A program made the translations under genes and the position numbers. Positions 18,052 through 26,521 of a stretch of DNA of 64,000 bases are shown one piece after another (within the stretch, counting starts at the first letter, position 1; each line of letters starts with the position of its first letter). Under the pieces are notes generated by a model. That model saw only the letters and a program-made list of their open reading frames with translations. It was not told the DNA's origin and did no database searches. This stretch comes from JACMLD01 sp047602295 (GTDB lineage: Bacteria > Bacteroidota > Bacteroidia > Chitinophagales > Chitinophagaceae): assembly GCA_047602295.1 (NCBI GenBank), contig JASGHP010000001.1, positions 1,240,001 through 1,304,000 on the forward strand, given 5' to 3'.

Positions 18052-18738
18052 TCAACCGTTATCATCATTTAGTAAATCAGGTCTGCGATCTTTTGTGCGT
18101 TGCAAAGATTGATCATACCGCCATTCTTCTATTTTTTTAGGATCGCCGCTTAGCAAAATATCAGGCACTTTTATGCCGCGAAAATCTGCCGGTCTTGTAT
18201 ACACTGGTGGTGCAAGCATATTATCCTGGAAAGAATCAAAGAGGGCAGAGGTTTCATCATTCAGTACACCAGGCAGCAATCTTCCAATAGCATCTACAAC
18301 AATAGCTGCGGCAAGCTCTCCACCGCTTAGTACATAATCGCCAATAGAAATTTCTTTGGTAATATATTTCTGACGTATTCTTTCATCTATGCCTTTGTAA
18401 TGGCCGCAAATAATTAGCAAATTATTTTTTAAAGAAAGTTGATTGGCTGCTTGCTGATTAAACCTTGCTCCATCAGGTGTCATGTAAATGATTTCATCAT
18501 AAGCGCCATTAGCAGACAAAGATTCAATAGCATTGGCCAATGGTTCGGGCATCATCACCATGCCAGCGCCACCACCATATTGATAATCGTCTACCTGCCC
18601 ATATTCATTCACAGCCCATTGGCGCAGGTGATGCACTTTTACCTCCAGCAAGCCCTTAGTCTGCGCCCTTTTCATAATGCTGTGTTGTAAGGGGCTTTCC
18701 AGCAGCTCAGGCACTACAGATAGAATATCAATCTTCAT
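18052..18738 (-). CDS. trmD: tRNA (guanine37-N1)-methyltransferase
   Basis: A 228-residue SPOUT methyltransferase that makes m1G37 in tRNAs reading CNN/CGG codons and prevents +1 frameshifting. The family motifs are VDDYQYGGGAGMVMMPEPL near residue 50 and the trefoil-knot SAM-binding region CGHYKGIDERI then EISIGDYVLSGGELA. The length is normal (about 225-250). In many bacteria trmD is in an rpsP-rimM-trmD-rplS operon; here it stands alone, on the opposite strand about 12 kb from rpsP. A TAnnTTTG element ends only 4 nt upstream of its ATG, suggesting a leaderless mRNA. Confidence 0.96.
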   Translation of the reverse strand: MKIDILSVVPELLESPLQHSIMKRAQTKGLLEVKVHHLRQWAVNEYGQVDDYQYGGGAGMVMMPEPLANAIESLSANGAYDEIIYMTPDGARFNQQAANQLSLKNNLLIICGHYKGIDERIRQKYITKEISIGDYVLSGGELAAAIVVDAIGRLLPGVLNDETSALFDSFQDNMLAPPVYTRPADFRGIKVPDILLSGDPKKIEEWRYDQSLQRTKDRRPDLLNDDNG

Positions 18739-18742
18739 GCAG

Positions 18743-18750
18743 CAAACTTA
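18743..18750 (-). promoter_or_regulatory. -7 element (TAAGTTTG) four bases from the trmD start
   Basis: A TAnnTTTG match on the minus strand ends at 18743 and the ATG begins at 18738. A -7 element in this position would place the transcription start at or next to the start codon. Confidence 0.5.
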
Positions 18751-18831
18751 GGCTTATTTTTAACTGAGATAGTGTTTGATTTTTATGAGCCACGCATTTG
18801 AATTGCTATTTAGCATCGTTGCGCGGTGTCC

Positions 18832-18856
18832 CGTACCTCTGGTCGGGATCGCACTC
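18832..18856. repeat. Short hairpin-like intergenic element
   Basis: CCCG and CGGG arms enclose TACCTCTGGT between trmD and the S4-domain gene. No T tract follows, so it is not an obvious terminator. It resembles a small dispersed repeat, but only one copy was noticed here. Confidence 0.25.
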
Positions 18857-18974
18857 TTGTACGGTAGAACTTTGCTCATCTTCAGCATCCTGTGTAGTAT
18901 CATTGCGAAGGAAATCAAGTTTTAAATTGTGAGTGCCTTATAATTAATCTATAAACTTGACTTCCTTGCAAATT

Positions 18975-19361
18975 TTATTCGCTTGTAAACTCGTCCAAAT
19001 CGCGTCTCTCTTTTTTGGTCGGTCGTCCAATTTTGCTTTGTCTTTTACCAGTGTTAAAACTAGACGCCTGAAATTGCATGCGTTCCAATTCTTCAGCAGG
19101 AGTAATGTCAATATAAAATTTTATAGCTTCAGAATATTGTACTCTTTTTTCCAATAAGCCGGTTACTTTAACACGCCAGCGCTTTGCTTCCGTTTTTACT
19201 TCGTACTCATCGCCAATGTTTACAGTCTTGGCTGCTTTTACATTATCGCCATTCATTTTTACTTTGCCTTTATCGCATGCATCTGCAGCCTGGCTTCTTG
19301 TTTTGAACAAACGAATAGCCCATAGATATTTATCCAGCCGTAGTTTTTCTTTTTCTGACAT
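18975..19361 (-). CDS. S4-domain RNA-binding protein (Hsp15-like)
   Basis: A 128-residue basic protein whose N-terminal S4 domain (LRLDKYLWAIRLFKTRSQAA, then VKMNGDNVKAAKTVNIGD) matches Hsp15/HslR. That protein binds stalled 50S subunits carrying nascent-chain tRNA. The C-terminus is rich in K/R and E. It is probably monocistronic, since the upstream M20 peptidase gene ends 43 bp away on the same strand. Other small S4 proteins are possible, so no gene symbol is assigned. Confidence 0.85.
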   Translation of the reverse strand: MSEKEKLRLDKYLWAIRLFKTRSQAADACDKGKVKMNGDNVKAAKTVNIGDEYEVKTEAKRWRVKVTGLLEKRVQYSEAIKFYIDITPAEELERMQFQASSFNTGKRQSKIGRPTKKERRDLDEFTSE

Positions 19362-19404
19362 GATCGATACTTAAAATTTATCACGATTGATAAATATCCT
19401 GTCA

Positions 19405-20769
19405 TTACATCCCTGCAAAATACTGATGGAAATAAGGAATGGTTTCAATACCCTTATAAAAGTTCGCAATATCGAATTTTTCATTAGGGCTGTGTAGATT
19501 GTCGCTATCTAAACCAAATCCCATGAAAACTATCTTTAAGCCAAGCTCTTTTTCAAACATAGAACAGATAGGAATGCTGCCACCGCCACGCACAGGTATA
19601 GGGTCTTTTCCAAAAGTTGCTTTTATAGCTTGTGCTGCTGCTTTATATGCTTTAGAATCTATCGGTGTCATATAAGGTTCACCACCGTGGTGTTCAGTAG
19701 CTTTTACTGTAACACCTGCTGGCGCTATGCTGGTAAAATGTTTCAGCAACATAGCGGTAATCTTTTCAGCAGATTGATTAGGTACAAGCCTTGTTGAAAT
19801 TTTTGCGTAAGCTTTAGAAGGTAAAACAGTTTTAGCACCTTCGCCTGTATAACCACCCCAGATACCATTTACTTCCAGTGTAGGGCGAATACCTGTCCTC
19901 TCATTGGTAGTATAATTCTTTTCTCCCCATAATTCTTTTACACCCAAATCATCTTTGTATTCCTGCTCGTTGTAAGGTGCAGCGGCCATTAATTTTCTTT
20001 CAGCAGCTGTTGATACAATTACATCGTTGTAAAAACCAGGAATGGTGATATGGTTATTCTCGTCGTGGCAACTGGCAATCATTTTTGCCAGCATGGTAAT
20101 GGGGTTAGCAACAGCACCGCCATATACACCACTATGCAAATCGCGGTTAGGGCCCGTTACTTCTACTTCTATATAACTTAAACCTCTTACGCCAATATCT
20201 ATAGAGGGTGTATCAAGGCTAAGCATGGCAGTATCGCTGATCAACACAACATCTGCTTTTAATAAATCTTTGTGTGTTGTTACAAACTTTGCAAGATTGG
20301 GTGAACCAATTTCTTCTTCACCTTCAATGCAGAATTTTATGTTGGTAGAAAGCGTGTTGGTTCTTACCATTGTTTCCAGCGCTTTCACATGCATATACAC
20401 CTGGCCTTTATCATCGCATGCGCCGCGTGCATAGATTTTTCCATCTTTTATTACAGGGTCAAACGGTCCGCTATGCCAAAGCTCTAATGGATCTGCAGGT
20501 TGCACATCATAATGACCGTATACCAATACAGTTGGTTTGGAAGGATCAATAATCTTTTCAGCATATACTATTGGATGACCTTCGGTAGGATATATTTCAG
20601 CTTTGTCAGCACCTGCTTCCAGCAAACGGTATTTCATTGCTTCTGCACACCTGTTCATGTCGTCTTTGTTTTCGCTACGGGCACTAACGCTTGGTATACG
20701 CAACAATTCCAGCAACTCGCCCAGGAAGCGATCTTTATTGGCCAGTTCATAATCTTTCCATGCTTGCAT
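19405..20769 (-). CDS. M20-family dipeptidase (CNDP-like metallopeptidase)
   Basis: A 454-residue cytoplasmic M20 peptidase without a signal peptide. The metal and catalytic residues are visible in VLVYGHYDVQPADPLELW (His then Asp), ARGACDDKGQVYMHV (bridging Asp), EGEEEIGSP (catalytic Glu pair) and near the C-terminus in NLHSPNEKFD (His). The dimerisation-domain motif DLHSGVYGGAV is also present. Relatives hydrolyse Xaa-His or other dipeptides and N-acyl amino acids. The exact substrate is not predictable. Confidence 0.92.
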   Translation of the reverse strand: MQAWKDYELANKDRFLGELLELLRIPSVSARSENKDDMNRCAEAMKYRLLEAGADKAEIYPTEGHPIVYAEKIIDPSKPTVLVYGHYDVQPADPLELWHSGPFDPVIKDGKIYARGACDDKGQVYMHVKALETMVRTNTLSTNIKFCIEGEEEIGSPNLAKFVTTHKDLLKADVVLISDTAMLSLDTPSIDIGVRGLSYIEVEVTGPNRDLHSGVYGGAVANPITMLAKMIASCHDENNHITIPGFYNDVIVSTAAERKLMAAAPYNEQEYKDDLGVKELWGEKNYTTNERTGIRPTLEVNGIWGGYTGEGAKTVLPSKAYAKISTRLVPNQSAEKITAMLLKHFTSIAPAGVTVKATEHHGGEPYMTPIDSKAYKAAAQAIKATFGKDPIPVRGGGSIPICSMFEKELGLKIVFMGFGLDSDNLHSPNEKFDIANFYKGIETIPYFHQYFAGM

Positions 20770-20861
20770 AAGGGACTTTTTTATTGATTTTGTACCGCGA
20801 ATATAGCAGGTTTTAAAAACATTAAATGCGGCTTACTGTTAAATTGCTATTGATTACAGGA

Positions 20862-20876
20862 GGCTCTTACAGAGCC
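20862..20876. repeat. Small perfect hairpin
   Basis: GGCTCT/AGAGCC arms with a 3-nt loop lie in the 270-bp gap between the M20 and EamA genes. There is a T-rich stretch on the plus strand only, where no upstream gene exists. Its function is unclear. Confidence 0.35.
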
Positions 20877-20967
20877 ATTTTGTTCTTTAGATTTTTCTAT
20901 AATCAGGGAACTCCTATGAAGCCTTACATGCATTCTGATAATATAATATGAATACTCTCATTTACCT

Positions 20968-21026
20968 CTTCGCCTCAATGTGATAATCTCCGTGCAACCT
21001 CAGTGTTTATGTGTCTCTGCGGCTAT
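20968..21026. repeat. Dispersed intergenic repeat, copy B
   Basis: The words TCGCCTCAATG, AATCTCCGTGCAACCTC and TGTGTCTCTGCGGCTA occur in the same order and near-identical form at 35254-35310. Like the other copies, it sits just downstream of a leftward gene (EamA, stop at 21040). Confidence 0.7.
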
Positions 21027-21039
21027 ACAAACGAGGCTC

Positions 21040-22011
21040 TTAACTAACTGCACTCTTTGGTGAAGTCATTTTGCTTTCACGGCTTATAATTTTTTCTTTC
21101 GAAAAATTCACGATGATTACGCCCGTTAGAATAATAATCAGCGCTACTATCTGGTGCCATGTTATCTGCTCGTTTGCAATCAGCCATCCTAAAAAAACAG
21201 CTACTACGGGATTTACATACGCGTATGTTCCAACTATAGAGGGTGGTCTTACGCTCATAAGAAACACAAATGACATATAGCCGATGAGTGAACCAAATGT
21301 TACCAGGTATGCAACCGCTATGATAGACTCAGTAGAAACATTGCTCCATGAAAATTGATGCAGCTCTCCGGTTGAAACGCTTGTAACAGATGCAACAAGA
21401 CCCGCCGCAATCATTTGTATGGACGCTTTCATCCCGTTTGTTCCGTTTGTTTTTTTGTATTTGGAATAAAGTGTGCCGGTTGCCCAGCTAATGCTGCCCA
21501 ATACCAATACAAAAAAACTAATCAATTGCATTTTGTTGTCAAGAAAATGTATATCGCTTTTACCTGCAAATAATGAAAGCACACCGGCAAAACCAATAAG
21601 CAATCCTATTACTATCTGTTTATTCGCAAAATGAAATTTCCATTGGCGTTTATCCAATATTACAAACCAAAGAGGCGTGGTAGCTATAACGATGGCAGCA
21701 AATCCGCTGGGAAGATATTGTTCCACCCACACAAGCCCTGAGTTGCCAACAAACAACAACAAGATGCCGCTAAAGGAAATATGTGCCAACGATTTTATAT
21801 CAGGAGTTGCTTCACCTTTAAGTCGGCACCATGTGTAAAGAATAACACCCGCAATAATAAAACGTGTGCCCGCCATTAAAAAAGGCGGAATACTCTTTAC
21901 CGCAATCAGTATTCCAAGATAGGTAGAGCCCCATATCAGGTATAGTGCAACAAAAGCAGTAATAACAAGTGCTTTTGAAGGATTTTTTTGAGACAAGGTT
22001 GGTGTTGACAT
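21040..22011 (-). CDS. EamA-family (DMT) exporter
   Basis: A 323-residue polytopic protein with about ten hydrophobic segments arranged as two EamA repeats: FVALYLIWGSTYLGI at the N-terminus and a second repeat from about residue 170. Drug/metabolite transporters of this type often export amino acids or related metabolites. Its start lies 2 bp downstream of an Lrp/AsnC regulator's stop, so the two are almost certainly one operon. That pairing suggests Lrp-controlled amino-acid efflux (inference). Confidence 0.9.
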   Translation of the reverse strand: MSTPTLSQKNPSKALVITAFVALYLIWGSTYLGILIAVKSIPPFLMAGTRFIIAGVILYTWCRLKGEATPDIKSLAHISFSGILLLFVGNSGLVWVEQYLPSGFAAIVIATTPLWFVILDKRQWKFHFANKQIVIGLLIGFAGVLSLFAGKSDIHFLDNKMQLISFFVLVLGSISWATGTLYSKYKKTNGTNGMKASIQMIAAGLVASVTSVSTGELHQFSWSNVSTESIIAVAYLVTFGSLIGYMSFVFLMSVRPPSIVGTYAYVNPVVAVFLGWLIANEQITWHQIVALIIILTGVIIVNFSKEKIISRESKMTSPKSAVS

Positions 22012-22013
22012 AA

Positions 22014-22481
22014 TTAAGATTTTGGTATAGGCAGGTAATTATCTTCTTTGGATGTATCTAATACAATCGTGGTTTTGGTAGAAGTGATATGCGGGATTTT
22101 TCCAAACTGGTTGCGCATTAATTGCAAAAGCGACTGTGCATCTTGTGTACGCACTTTTACCAGGAAGCAATCTTCCCCGGCAATATGGTGTACTTCCAAC
22201 ACCTCTGGTATCTTGGCAATTTGCTTAGCAACGGTATTGTCACCAGGTCTGTTATTGCTTTTAATAAAAACAAAAGCCAGCAACTTTAGATCTAATGCAG
22301 CGGGGTTTATGCGTGTAGCGTATGATTTAATTACACCTTTTTGTTCCAGTTTCTTTACTCGTTCCAACACGGCAGAAGGAGCCATTCCCAGTTTCTTTGC
22401 CAGCTCTGCATTCTGAAGCCTTGCATCCGGTTGTAAAGAAGCAAGAATGGTAGAATCAACTGTATCCAGCGAATAAGACAT
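22014..22481 (-). CDS. Lrp/AsnC-family transcriptional regulator
   Basis: A 155-residue regulator with an N-terminal helix-turn-helix (DSTILASLQPDARLQNAELAK then MAPSAVLERVKKLEQKGVIK). The C-terminal RAM/AsnC ligand domain includes EVHHIAGEDCFLVKVRT. Such proteins sense amino acids and often control a neighbouring transporter; the EamA exporter follows 2 bp later. A 15-bp perfect palindrome lies 5 bp upstream of the start (22486-22500), a plausible autoregulatory site. Confidence 0.93.
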   Translation of the reverse strand: MSYSLDTVDSTILASLQPDARLQNAELAKKLGMAPSAVLERVKKLEQKGVIKSYATRINPAALDLKLLAFVFIKSNNRPGDNTVAKQIAKIPEVLEVHHIAGEDCFLVKVRTQDAQSLLQLMRNQFGKIPHITSTKTTIVLDTSKEDNYLPIPKS

Positions 22482-22485
22482 AAAT

Positions 22486-22500
22486 CAGAATTTAATTCTG
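22486..22500. promoter_or_regulatory. Operator-like palindrome upstream of the Lrp gene
   Basis: CAGAATTTAATTCTG is a perfect palindrome around a central T. A further CAGAATTTAA half-like word lies at 22517-22526, 31 bp away in the same orientation, and the whole stretch is A+T-rich, as Lrp operators are. That it binds the adjacent regulator is inference. Confidence 0.45.
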
Positions 22501-22690
22501 CTAATTTACAAAATTTCAGAATTTAAATCGAAAAAAATATGAATTGCAGAATGAGCTGTTCTTAAATGCTTCTGTAACGGGAGTTTATGGCAATGAAATG
22601 CAAGCTGTTATCGCAGTTTTGAAACGATAGTAATTTTGGAGTGTTTGGATTCAGTCGGAGTTTTGCGTCTAGCAATCAGAAATCTTAAAA

Positions 22691-23692
22691 TCAGACATCA
22701 GACATTTCTTCTATGCCGTGCTTTTTATTGGAGATAATATTTTTAAGCGACCACTCAATTTTTTTCTCAAATGGATGTTTCCTTACGTAGCAGTCTTGTT
22801 TATCGCAGATGCGGCAGGAGAAATCAAGGCAACCGTCTGTATGCACAAAGAATTCAATAGTATCACCAAATTCTTTTTTTATCAAACTGGTTAATGCATC
22901 AATTTCTATATGTGCCTGGTGCACGTTTAAATACCAGGGTACAGTCATGTGGCAGTCTATATGCAATTGACCACCATATTTTATTACACGCAGATTATGC
23001 AGGTCTATCCAGTCTGTACGGCGATTGTTATTTAGCAGTTTTATAAGACTTGACAATAACTCTATGTCTACTTCATCCATAATGCCTGCCAATGAGCTGC
23101 GAATGATTTTATATCCGGTATACAATATCACAAAGGCAAAAACAATTGCCACAACAGCATCTAACCATACATAACCTGTAAGTAAAATAAGGCCAAGACC
23201 AATTATAATGCCGATGGTAGACCAGGTATCAGTTTGCAAATGTTTGCCACTGGCTTCCAGCGCAAGTGACTTGTTTTTCTTTCCTTGCTTGATAGCAAAA
23301 TAACCTACCACAAAGTTAATAGCACCGGTTATGCCCACCAGCACAATACCATAATCAAGTTTCTCCAGTTTTTTAGGATGAATAAAACTTTCTACAGACG
23401 TATAGATAATAATCAGCCCGGCAAGAAAAATTAATGTGCCTTCCACAGCAGCGGATACAAACTCCGCTTTGCCATGCCCATAAGGATGGTCTTCATCTTT
23501 TGGCTTGGCTGCAACATGCAGACTATATAAACCTATAAAACCAGCCACAACATTTACTGTGCTTTCTAATGCATCTGTAAGTACCGCTACAGATTTGGTA
23601 ATATACCATGCTATTATTTTAATAATAAACAAGGTGATGGCAATAGCAACAATAAACTGCTGTACCCGGAAATTCTGTTTTTCTTTGTTCAA
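22691..23692 (-). CDS. Cation diffusion facilitator transporter with Cys-rich tail
   Basis: A 333-residue CDF protein with six hydrophobic segments and a C-terminal cytoplasmic domain. In TM2 the site normally holding His/Asp ligands reads TDALESTVN (Glu and Asn in the ligand positions by my alignment). TM5 retains the His-x3-Asp pair in SGKHLQTDTWS. The His-rich loop motif DEDHPYGHGKAEF is present. The tail contains CLDFSCRICDKQDC, four cysteines spaced x4-x2-x4, which could bind metal. CDF proteins export Zn, Fe, Mn or Co by proton antiport; the unusual TM2 residues make the metal uncertain. Confidence 0.9.
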   Translation of the reverse strand: MNKEKQNFRVQQFIVAIAITLFIIKIIAWYITKSVAVLTDALESTVNVVAGFIGLYSLHVAAKPKDEDHPYGHGKAEFVSAAVEGTLIFLAGLIIIYTSVESFIHPKKLEKLDYGIVLVGITGAINFVVGYFAIKQGKKNKSLALEASGKHLQTDTWSTIGIIIGLGLILLTGYVWLDAVVAIVFAFVILYTGYKIIRSSLAGIMDEVDIELLSSLIKLLNNNRRTDWIDLHNLRVIKYGGQLHIDCHMTVPWYLNVHQAHIEIDALTSLIKKEFGDTIEFFVHTDGCLDFSCRICDKQDCYVRKHPFEKKIEWSLKNIISNKKHGIEEMSDV

Positions 23693-23714
23693 AACCGGTA
23701 GTTAAATGTTTGGC

Positions 23715-24122
23715 TTATTCAAGAATTACTTTTGCGTGAATAGGACATTGCTTACGCAGCATAGCCGCAACACCACAATACTTTTCAAGAGAGAGTTCTA
23801 CTGCACGTTTTACCTTGTCTTCAAACTCAACAGGTATTTTTACAAAGTATTCAATAATAATTTCTGTAAAAACTTTGGGATGCTCTTCTGTTAATGATGC
23901 CATTGTTTCTATGCGAATGCCTGTGAAAGGCGCTTTCATTTTGTTCAATATAGAAACCACATCTATTGCAGTGCATCCGGCAAGGCTAGACAACAACAAT
24001 GCTTTTGGGCTGAAGCCACTATCGTCTTTACCTGATACGCTTACATCATCCATAGTAATGTGGTAGTTTCTAAAACTACTATCAAACAGGTAGTCAGATT
24101 TCCAGGTGGTGATTGTTTTCAT
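23715..24122 (-). CDS. OsmC/Ohr-family protein
   Basis: A 135-residue protein. I use the ATG at 24122 (MKTITTWKSDYLFDS) rather than an upstream TTG, which lies within a promoter element. The two conserved redox cysteines of the family appear in LSSLAGCTAIDVV and KYCGVAAMLRKQC. OsmC proteins reduce organic hydroperoxides; this short form with SPKALLLSSLAGC resembles the YhfA-like subgroup. It ends 22 bp before the CDF gene on the same strand, so co-transcription is likely. Confidence 0.9.
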   Translation of the reverse strand: MKTITTWKSDYLFDSSFRNYHITMDDVSVSGKDDSGFSPKALLLSSLAGCTAIDVVSILNKMKAPFTGIRIETMASLTEEHPKVFTEIIIEYFVKIPVEFEDKVKRAVELSLEKYCGVAAMLRKQCPIHAKVILE

Positions 24123-24143
24123 TAAATGATTATTTCTATTGGA

Positions 24144-24151
24144 CAAATGTA
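24144..24151 (-). promoter_or_regulatory. Bacteroidota -7 element (TACATTTG)
   Basis: A TAnnTTTG match on the minus strand, 21 bp upstream of the OsmC ATG. It rules out the TTG at 24146 as the start. Confidence 0.5.
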
Positions 24152-24185
24152 AACCTAAGTGCCTGAGAAAACCCTTCTTTCTAAA

Positions 24186-24224
24186 GAGAAAAATAAAAAC
24201 CCGGCTTGGTATAACCGGGTTTAT
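24186..24224 (-). terminator. Terminator of the superoxide dismutase gene
   Basis: AAACCCGG/CCGGGTTT arms (24197-24204 and 24215-24222) with a 10-nt loop are followed on the minus strand by TTTTTATTTTT. The hairpin lies 24 bp downstream of the sod stop. Confidence 0.85.
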
Positions 24225-24247
24225 AATTAATTAATACAAGCGTTGAT

Positions 24248-24979
24248 TTAAAGTGCTTCAAAGCGTTTTTGTACAAAATCCCAGTTCACCACTTTCCACC
24301 AATTTTCTATATACGCCGGCCTGAGGTTTTGATAATGCAGGTAATAGGCATGTTCCCATACATCAAGACCTAATAAAGGAAAACCTTTAATGTCTGAAAC
24401 ATCCATCAATGGGTTATCCTGGTTTGGTGTAGAACCTGTAATCAGTTTCTTTCCTGGGGAAACTACCAGCCATGCCCAGCCGCTGCCAAACCTGTTCTTG
24501 CCTGCATCGCTAAATTGCAGTTTAAATGCATCAAAAGAACCAAAATCTTTTTCTATTGCAGCTAATAATTTTCCGGAAGGTTTGCCTTCACCATTTGCTT
24601 TAAATGTTTTCCAAAATAGTTCGTGGTTGTAATGGCCGCCTGCGTTGTTGCGCATTTTAGGCGTGTATTTGGAAACTTTTGCCAATACATCTTCAATAGG
24701 TTTTGATGTATCTACGCCTTCTGCCTGTGCAGCTTCTTTTACATTTTTAGCATAGGTGGCGGCATGTTTGGTGTAATGTATTTCCATTGTCATCGCATCA
24801 ATCACCGGTTCTAAAGCATTGTATGCATAAGCCAATGGTGTTTGATCAAATGAAGTAAACGGCGCATAAGAATGTGAAACAGTAGCAAGTAATTTTTCTG
24901 ATACTAAACTGGAAGCGCCTATGATAATGCCTGTTTTTGCTGTGGATGCAATAAACTTGCGGCGGTTGATATTTTTCAT
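24248..24979 (-). CDS. Exported Mn/Fe superoxide dismutase (Mn-type residues)
   Basis: A 243-residue protein from the ATG at 24979. The N-terminus MKNINRRKFIASTAKTGIII is a Tat-like signal (twin Arg then Phe-Ile), so the enzyme is probably exported to the periplasm. That is unusual, as most bacterial Fe/Mn SODs are cytoplasmic. The metal ligands are in IHYTKHAATYAKNV (His), NNAGGHYNHELFW (His) and LDVWEHAYYLHYQN (Asp, His). NNAGGH together with the Gln in PNQDNPLM matches Mn-type rather than Fe-type enzymes. It has its own terminator and neighbours the OsmC peroxidase gene, suggesting an oxidative-stress region. Confidence 0.92.
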   Translation of the reverse strand: MKNINRRKFIASTAKTGIIIGASSLVSEKLLATVSHSYAPFTSFDQTPLAYAYNALEPVIDAMTMEIHYTKHAATYAKNVKEAAQAEGVDTSKPIEDVLAKVSKYTPKMRNNAGGHYNHELFWKTFKANGEGKPSGKLLAAIEKDFGSFDAFKLQFSDAGKNRFGSGWAWLVVSPGKKLITGSTPNQDNPLMDVSDIKGFPLLGLDVWEHAYYLHYQNLRPAYIENWWKVVNWDFVQKRFEAL

Positions 24980-25003
24980 AAACAAAAATTGTTTTAAATA
25001 AAG

Positions 25004-26449
25004 TTACACAATGCCAGATGAATTCTCTGCTGTTTTTTGTCGCTTAACAGTACTGCGCACCCTGCGAAAAAAACGATAATAAAATTCCTGGTTGAAAAGT
25101 TGCGAGTCTCTCATTGCTTTATATACAAGGAATATGCCTATTGGCAATAATCCAAAAGTTGCCAGCCACATGCCAATCTTCGGTTGCAATACATCTTGCT
25201 TTACAAACTTCTCGCCATAATTGCTAAGCAGGAAGAACACAACAAAAAATACTACAGCAAATATGAGTGGCGTACCTATGCCACCTTTGCGAATGATGGA
25301 ACCCAGTGGAGCGCCAATAAGAAACATTACCAGGCAGGCAAAAGACATACTGAATTTGCGATGCCATTCAATTAAATGTCGCCGGATATTTGTCTTTCTT
25401 ACATCCGCTTCTGCAACCTCTCTTTCCAATACAGTTTTTACAGAGTTTATCTGGCCTATTGCATTTTCTATTATTGCGTTTTTTGCACTGTCTGGTACTA
25501 CCTGGCTAAAAGATGTTACATGCTTTTCAATTGATGGCTGCTTCCAGTTACTATCAAGGTTGCGGGCAAATGGCAAATAAACAGCTACTTCGCCTGTAAT
25601 GGTTTTATAAAATTCTCTTTTGTTTTTCTCCAACGAGTCTATGGCTTTATCCAGTTGCCGCACACTTAGCATGTTCCAGTTGTCTTTGAAAGTGCTGTCT
25701 GCCGTTGGCTTAAGTTTAAAAGAACTAAGATCAAACAGCTTTTTATAATCTTTAAAACCCATGCGGGTATATTCTGTATTGGTAGTAATGCGATCTCCTT
25801 TTTCTGCAAAGCGCCAGCCACTGTTGAGATAGAATTCCAGGTATTTTTTATCATCAGATACTTTCATCAGGCCACTGTCTGCTACTGTTATATCATCTTG
25901 CAGGTTGTAATTTTTCTGATAAATAATCACGTTCCTGATAACGCCATTGGGTTCTTTTTTTCCAATCTTAATTACAAAACCGTCCAGCTTATCGTAGAAC
26001 ACGCCTTCTTTTATATCAAGCGCAGGCTTGGTAACAATGATATCGTACTTAAGTGTATTTAATTTTAGCTGGGCACGGGGTATAATATAATTATTAAAAA
26101 CAAACGCAATTGCCGTAATGAAAATACTGGTCACCAATAAGGGGCGCATAAAGCGCAGTAGCGGTATGCCTGCAGATTTAATAGCCACCAGTTCAAAAGT
26201 TTCTCCCAGGTTGCCAAACGTCATAATAGAAGAAAGCAAAACCGCCAGTGGCAATGCAAGTGGTACCACAGAAGCGGTTACATAAGACATCAGTTTTGCA
26301 ATGGTTAAAAAATCTAACCCTTTACCAACTATATCGTCTATATACAACCAGAAAAATTGCAGCACCAGTACAAAGAGTGTAATAAAGAAGGTGGCAATAA
26401 AAGGCCCGATAAATGCTTTAAGAATCAGGCTGTCTAATTTTTTTATCAC
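25004..26449 (-). CDS. LptF/LptG-family permease (YjgP/YjgQ)
   Basis: A 481-residue inner-membrane protein starting at a GTG (MIKKLDSLILKAFIGPFIAT). Three N-terminal membrane segments, a long periplasmic beta-jellyroll region and three C-terminal segments match LptF/LptG. Together with LptB2 these extract lipopolysaccharide for transport to the outer membrane. It is longer than the E. coli proteins (about 360) because of a larger periplasmic part, which seems common in Bacteroidota. LptF and LptG cannot be told apart here, and no partner gene is adjacent. Confidence 0.9.
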   Translation of the reverse strand: MIKKLDSLILKAFIGPFIATFFITLFVLVLQFFWLYIDDIVGKGLDFLTIAKLMSYVTASVVPLALPLAVLLSSIMTFGNLGETFELVAIKSAGIPLLRFMRPLLVTSIFITAIAFVFNNYIIPRAQLKLNTLKYDIIVTKPALDIKEGVFYDKLDGFVIKIGKKEPNGVIRNVIIYQKNYNLQDDITVADSGLMKVSDDKKYLEFYLNSGWRFAEKGDRITTNTEYTRMGFKDYKKLFDLSSFKLKPTADSTFKDNWNMLSVRQLDKAIDSLEKNKREFYKTITGEVAVYLPFARNLDSNWKQPSIEKHVTSFSQVVPDSAKNAIIENAIGQINSVKTVLEREVAEADVRKTNIRRHLIEWHRKFSMSFACLVMFLIGAPLGSIIRKGGIGTPLIFAVVFFVVFFLLSNYGEKFVKQDVLQPKIGMWLATFGLLPIGIFLVYKAMRDSQLFNQEFYYRFFRRVRSTVKRQKTAENSSGIV

Positions 26450-26484
26450 GCTGTTTTATTCTTCTGATTTATTGTATTTGTGCA

Positions 26485-26521
26485 ATTCGGGTTAATTCGT
26501 GTAATTCGCGTTAATTCGCAT
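26485..26521. repeat. Imperfect tandem TTAATTCG-type repeat
   Basis: The motif AATTCG recurs four times at 9-10 bp spacing (AATTCGGGTT, AATTCGTGT, AATTCGCGTT, AATTCGCAT). It fills the 72-bp space between the divergent LptF-type gene and the next gene, up to its ATG. Confidence 0.6.
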
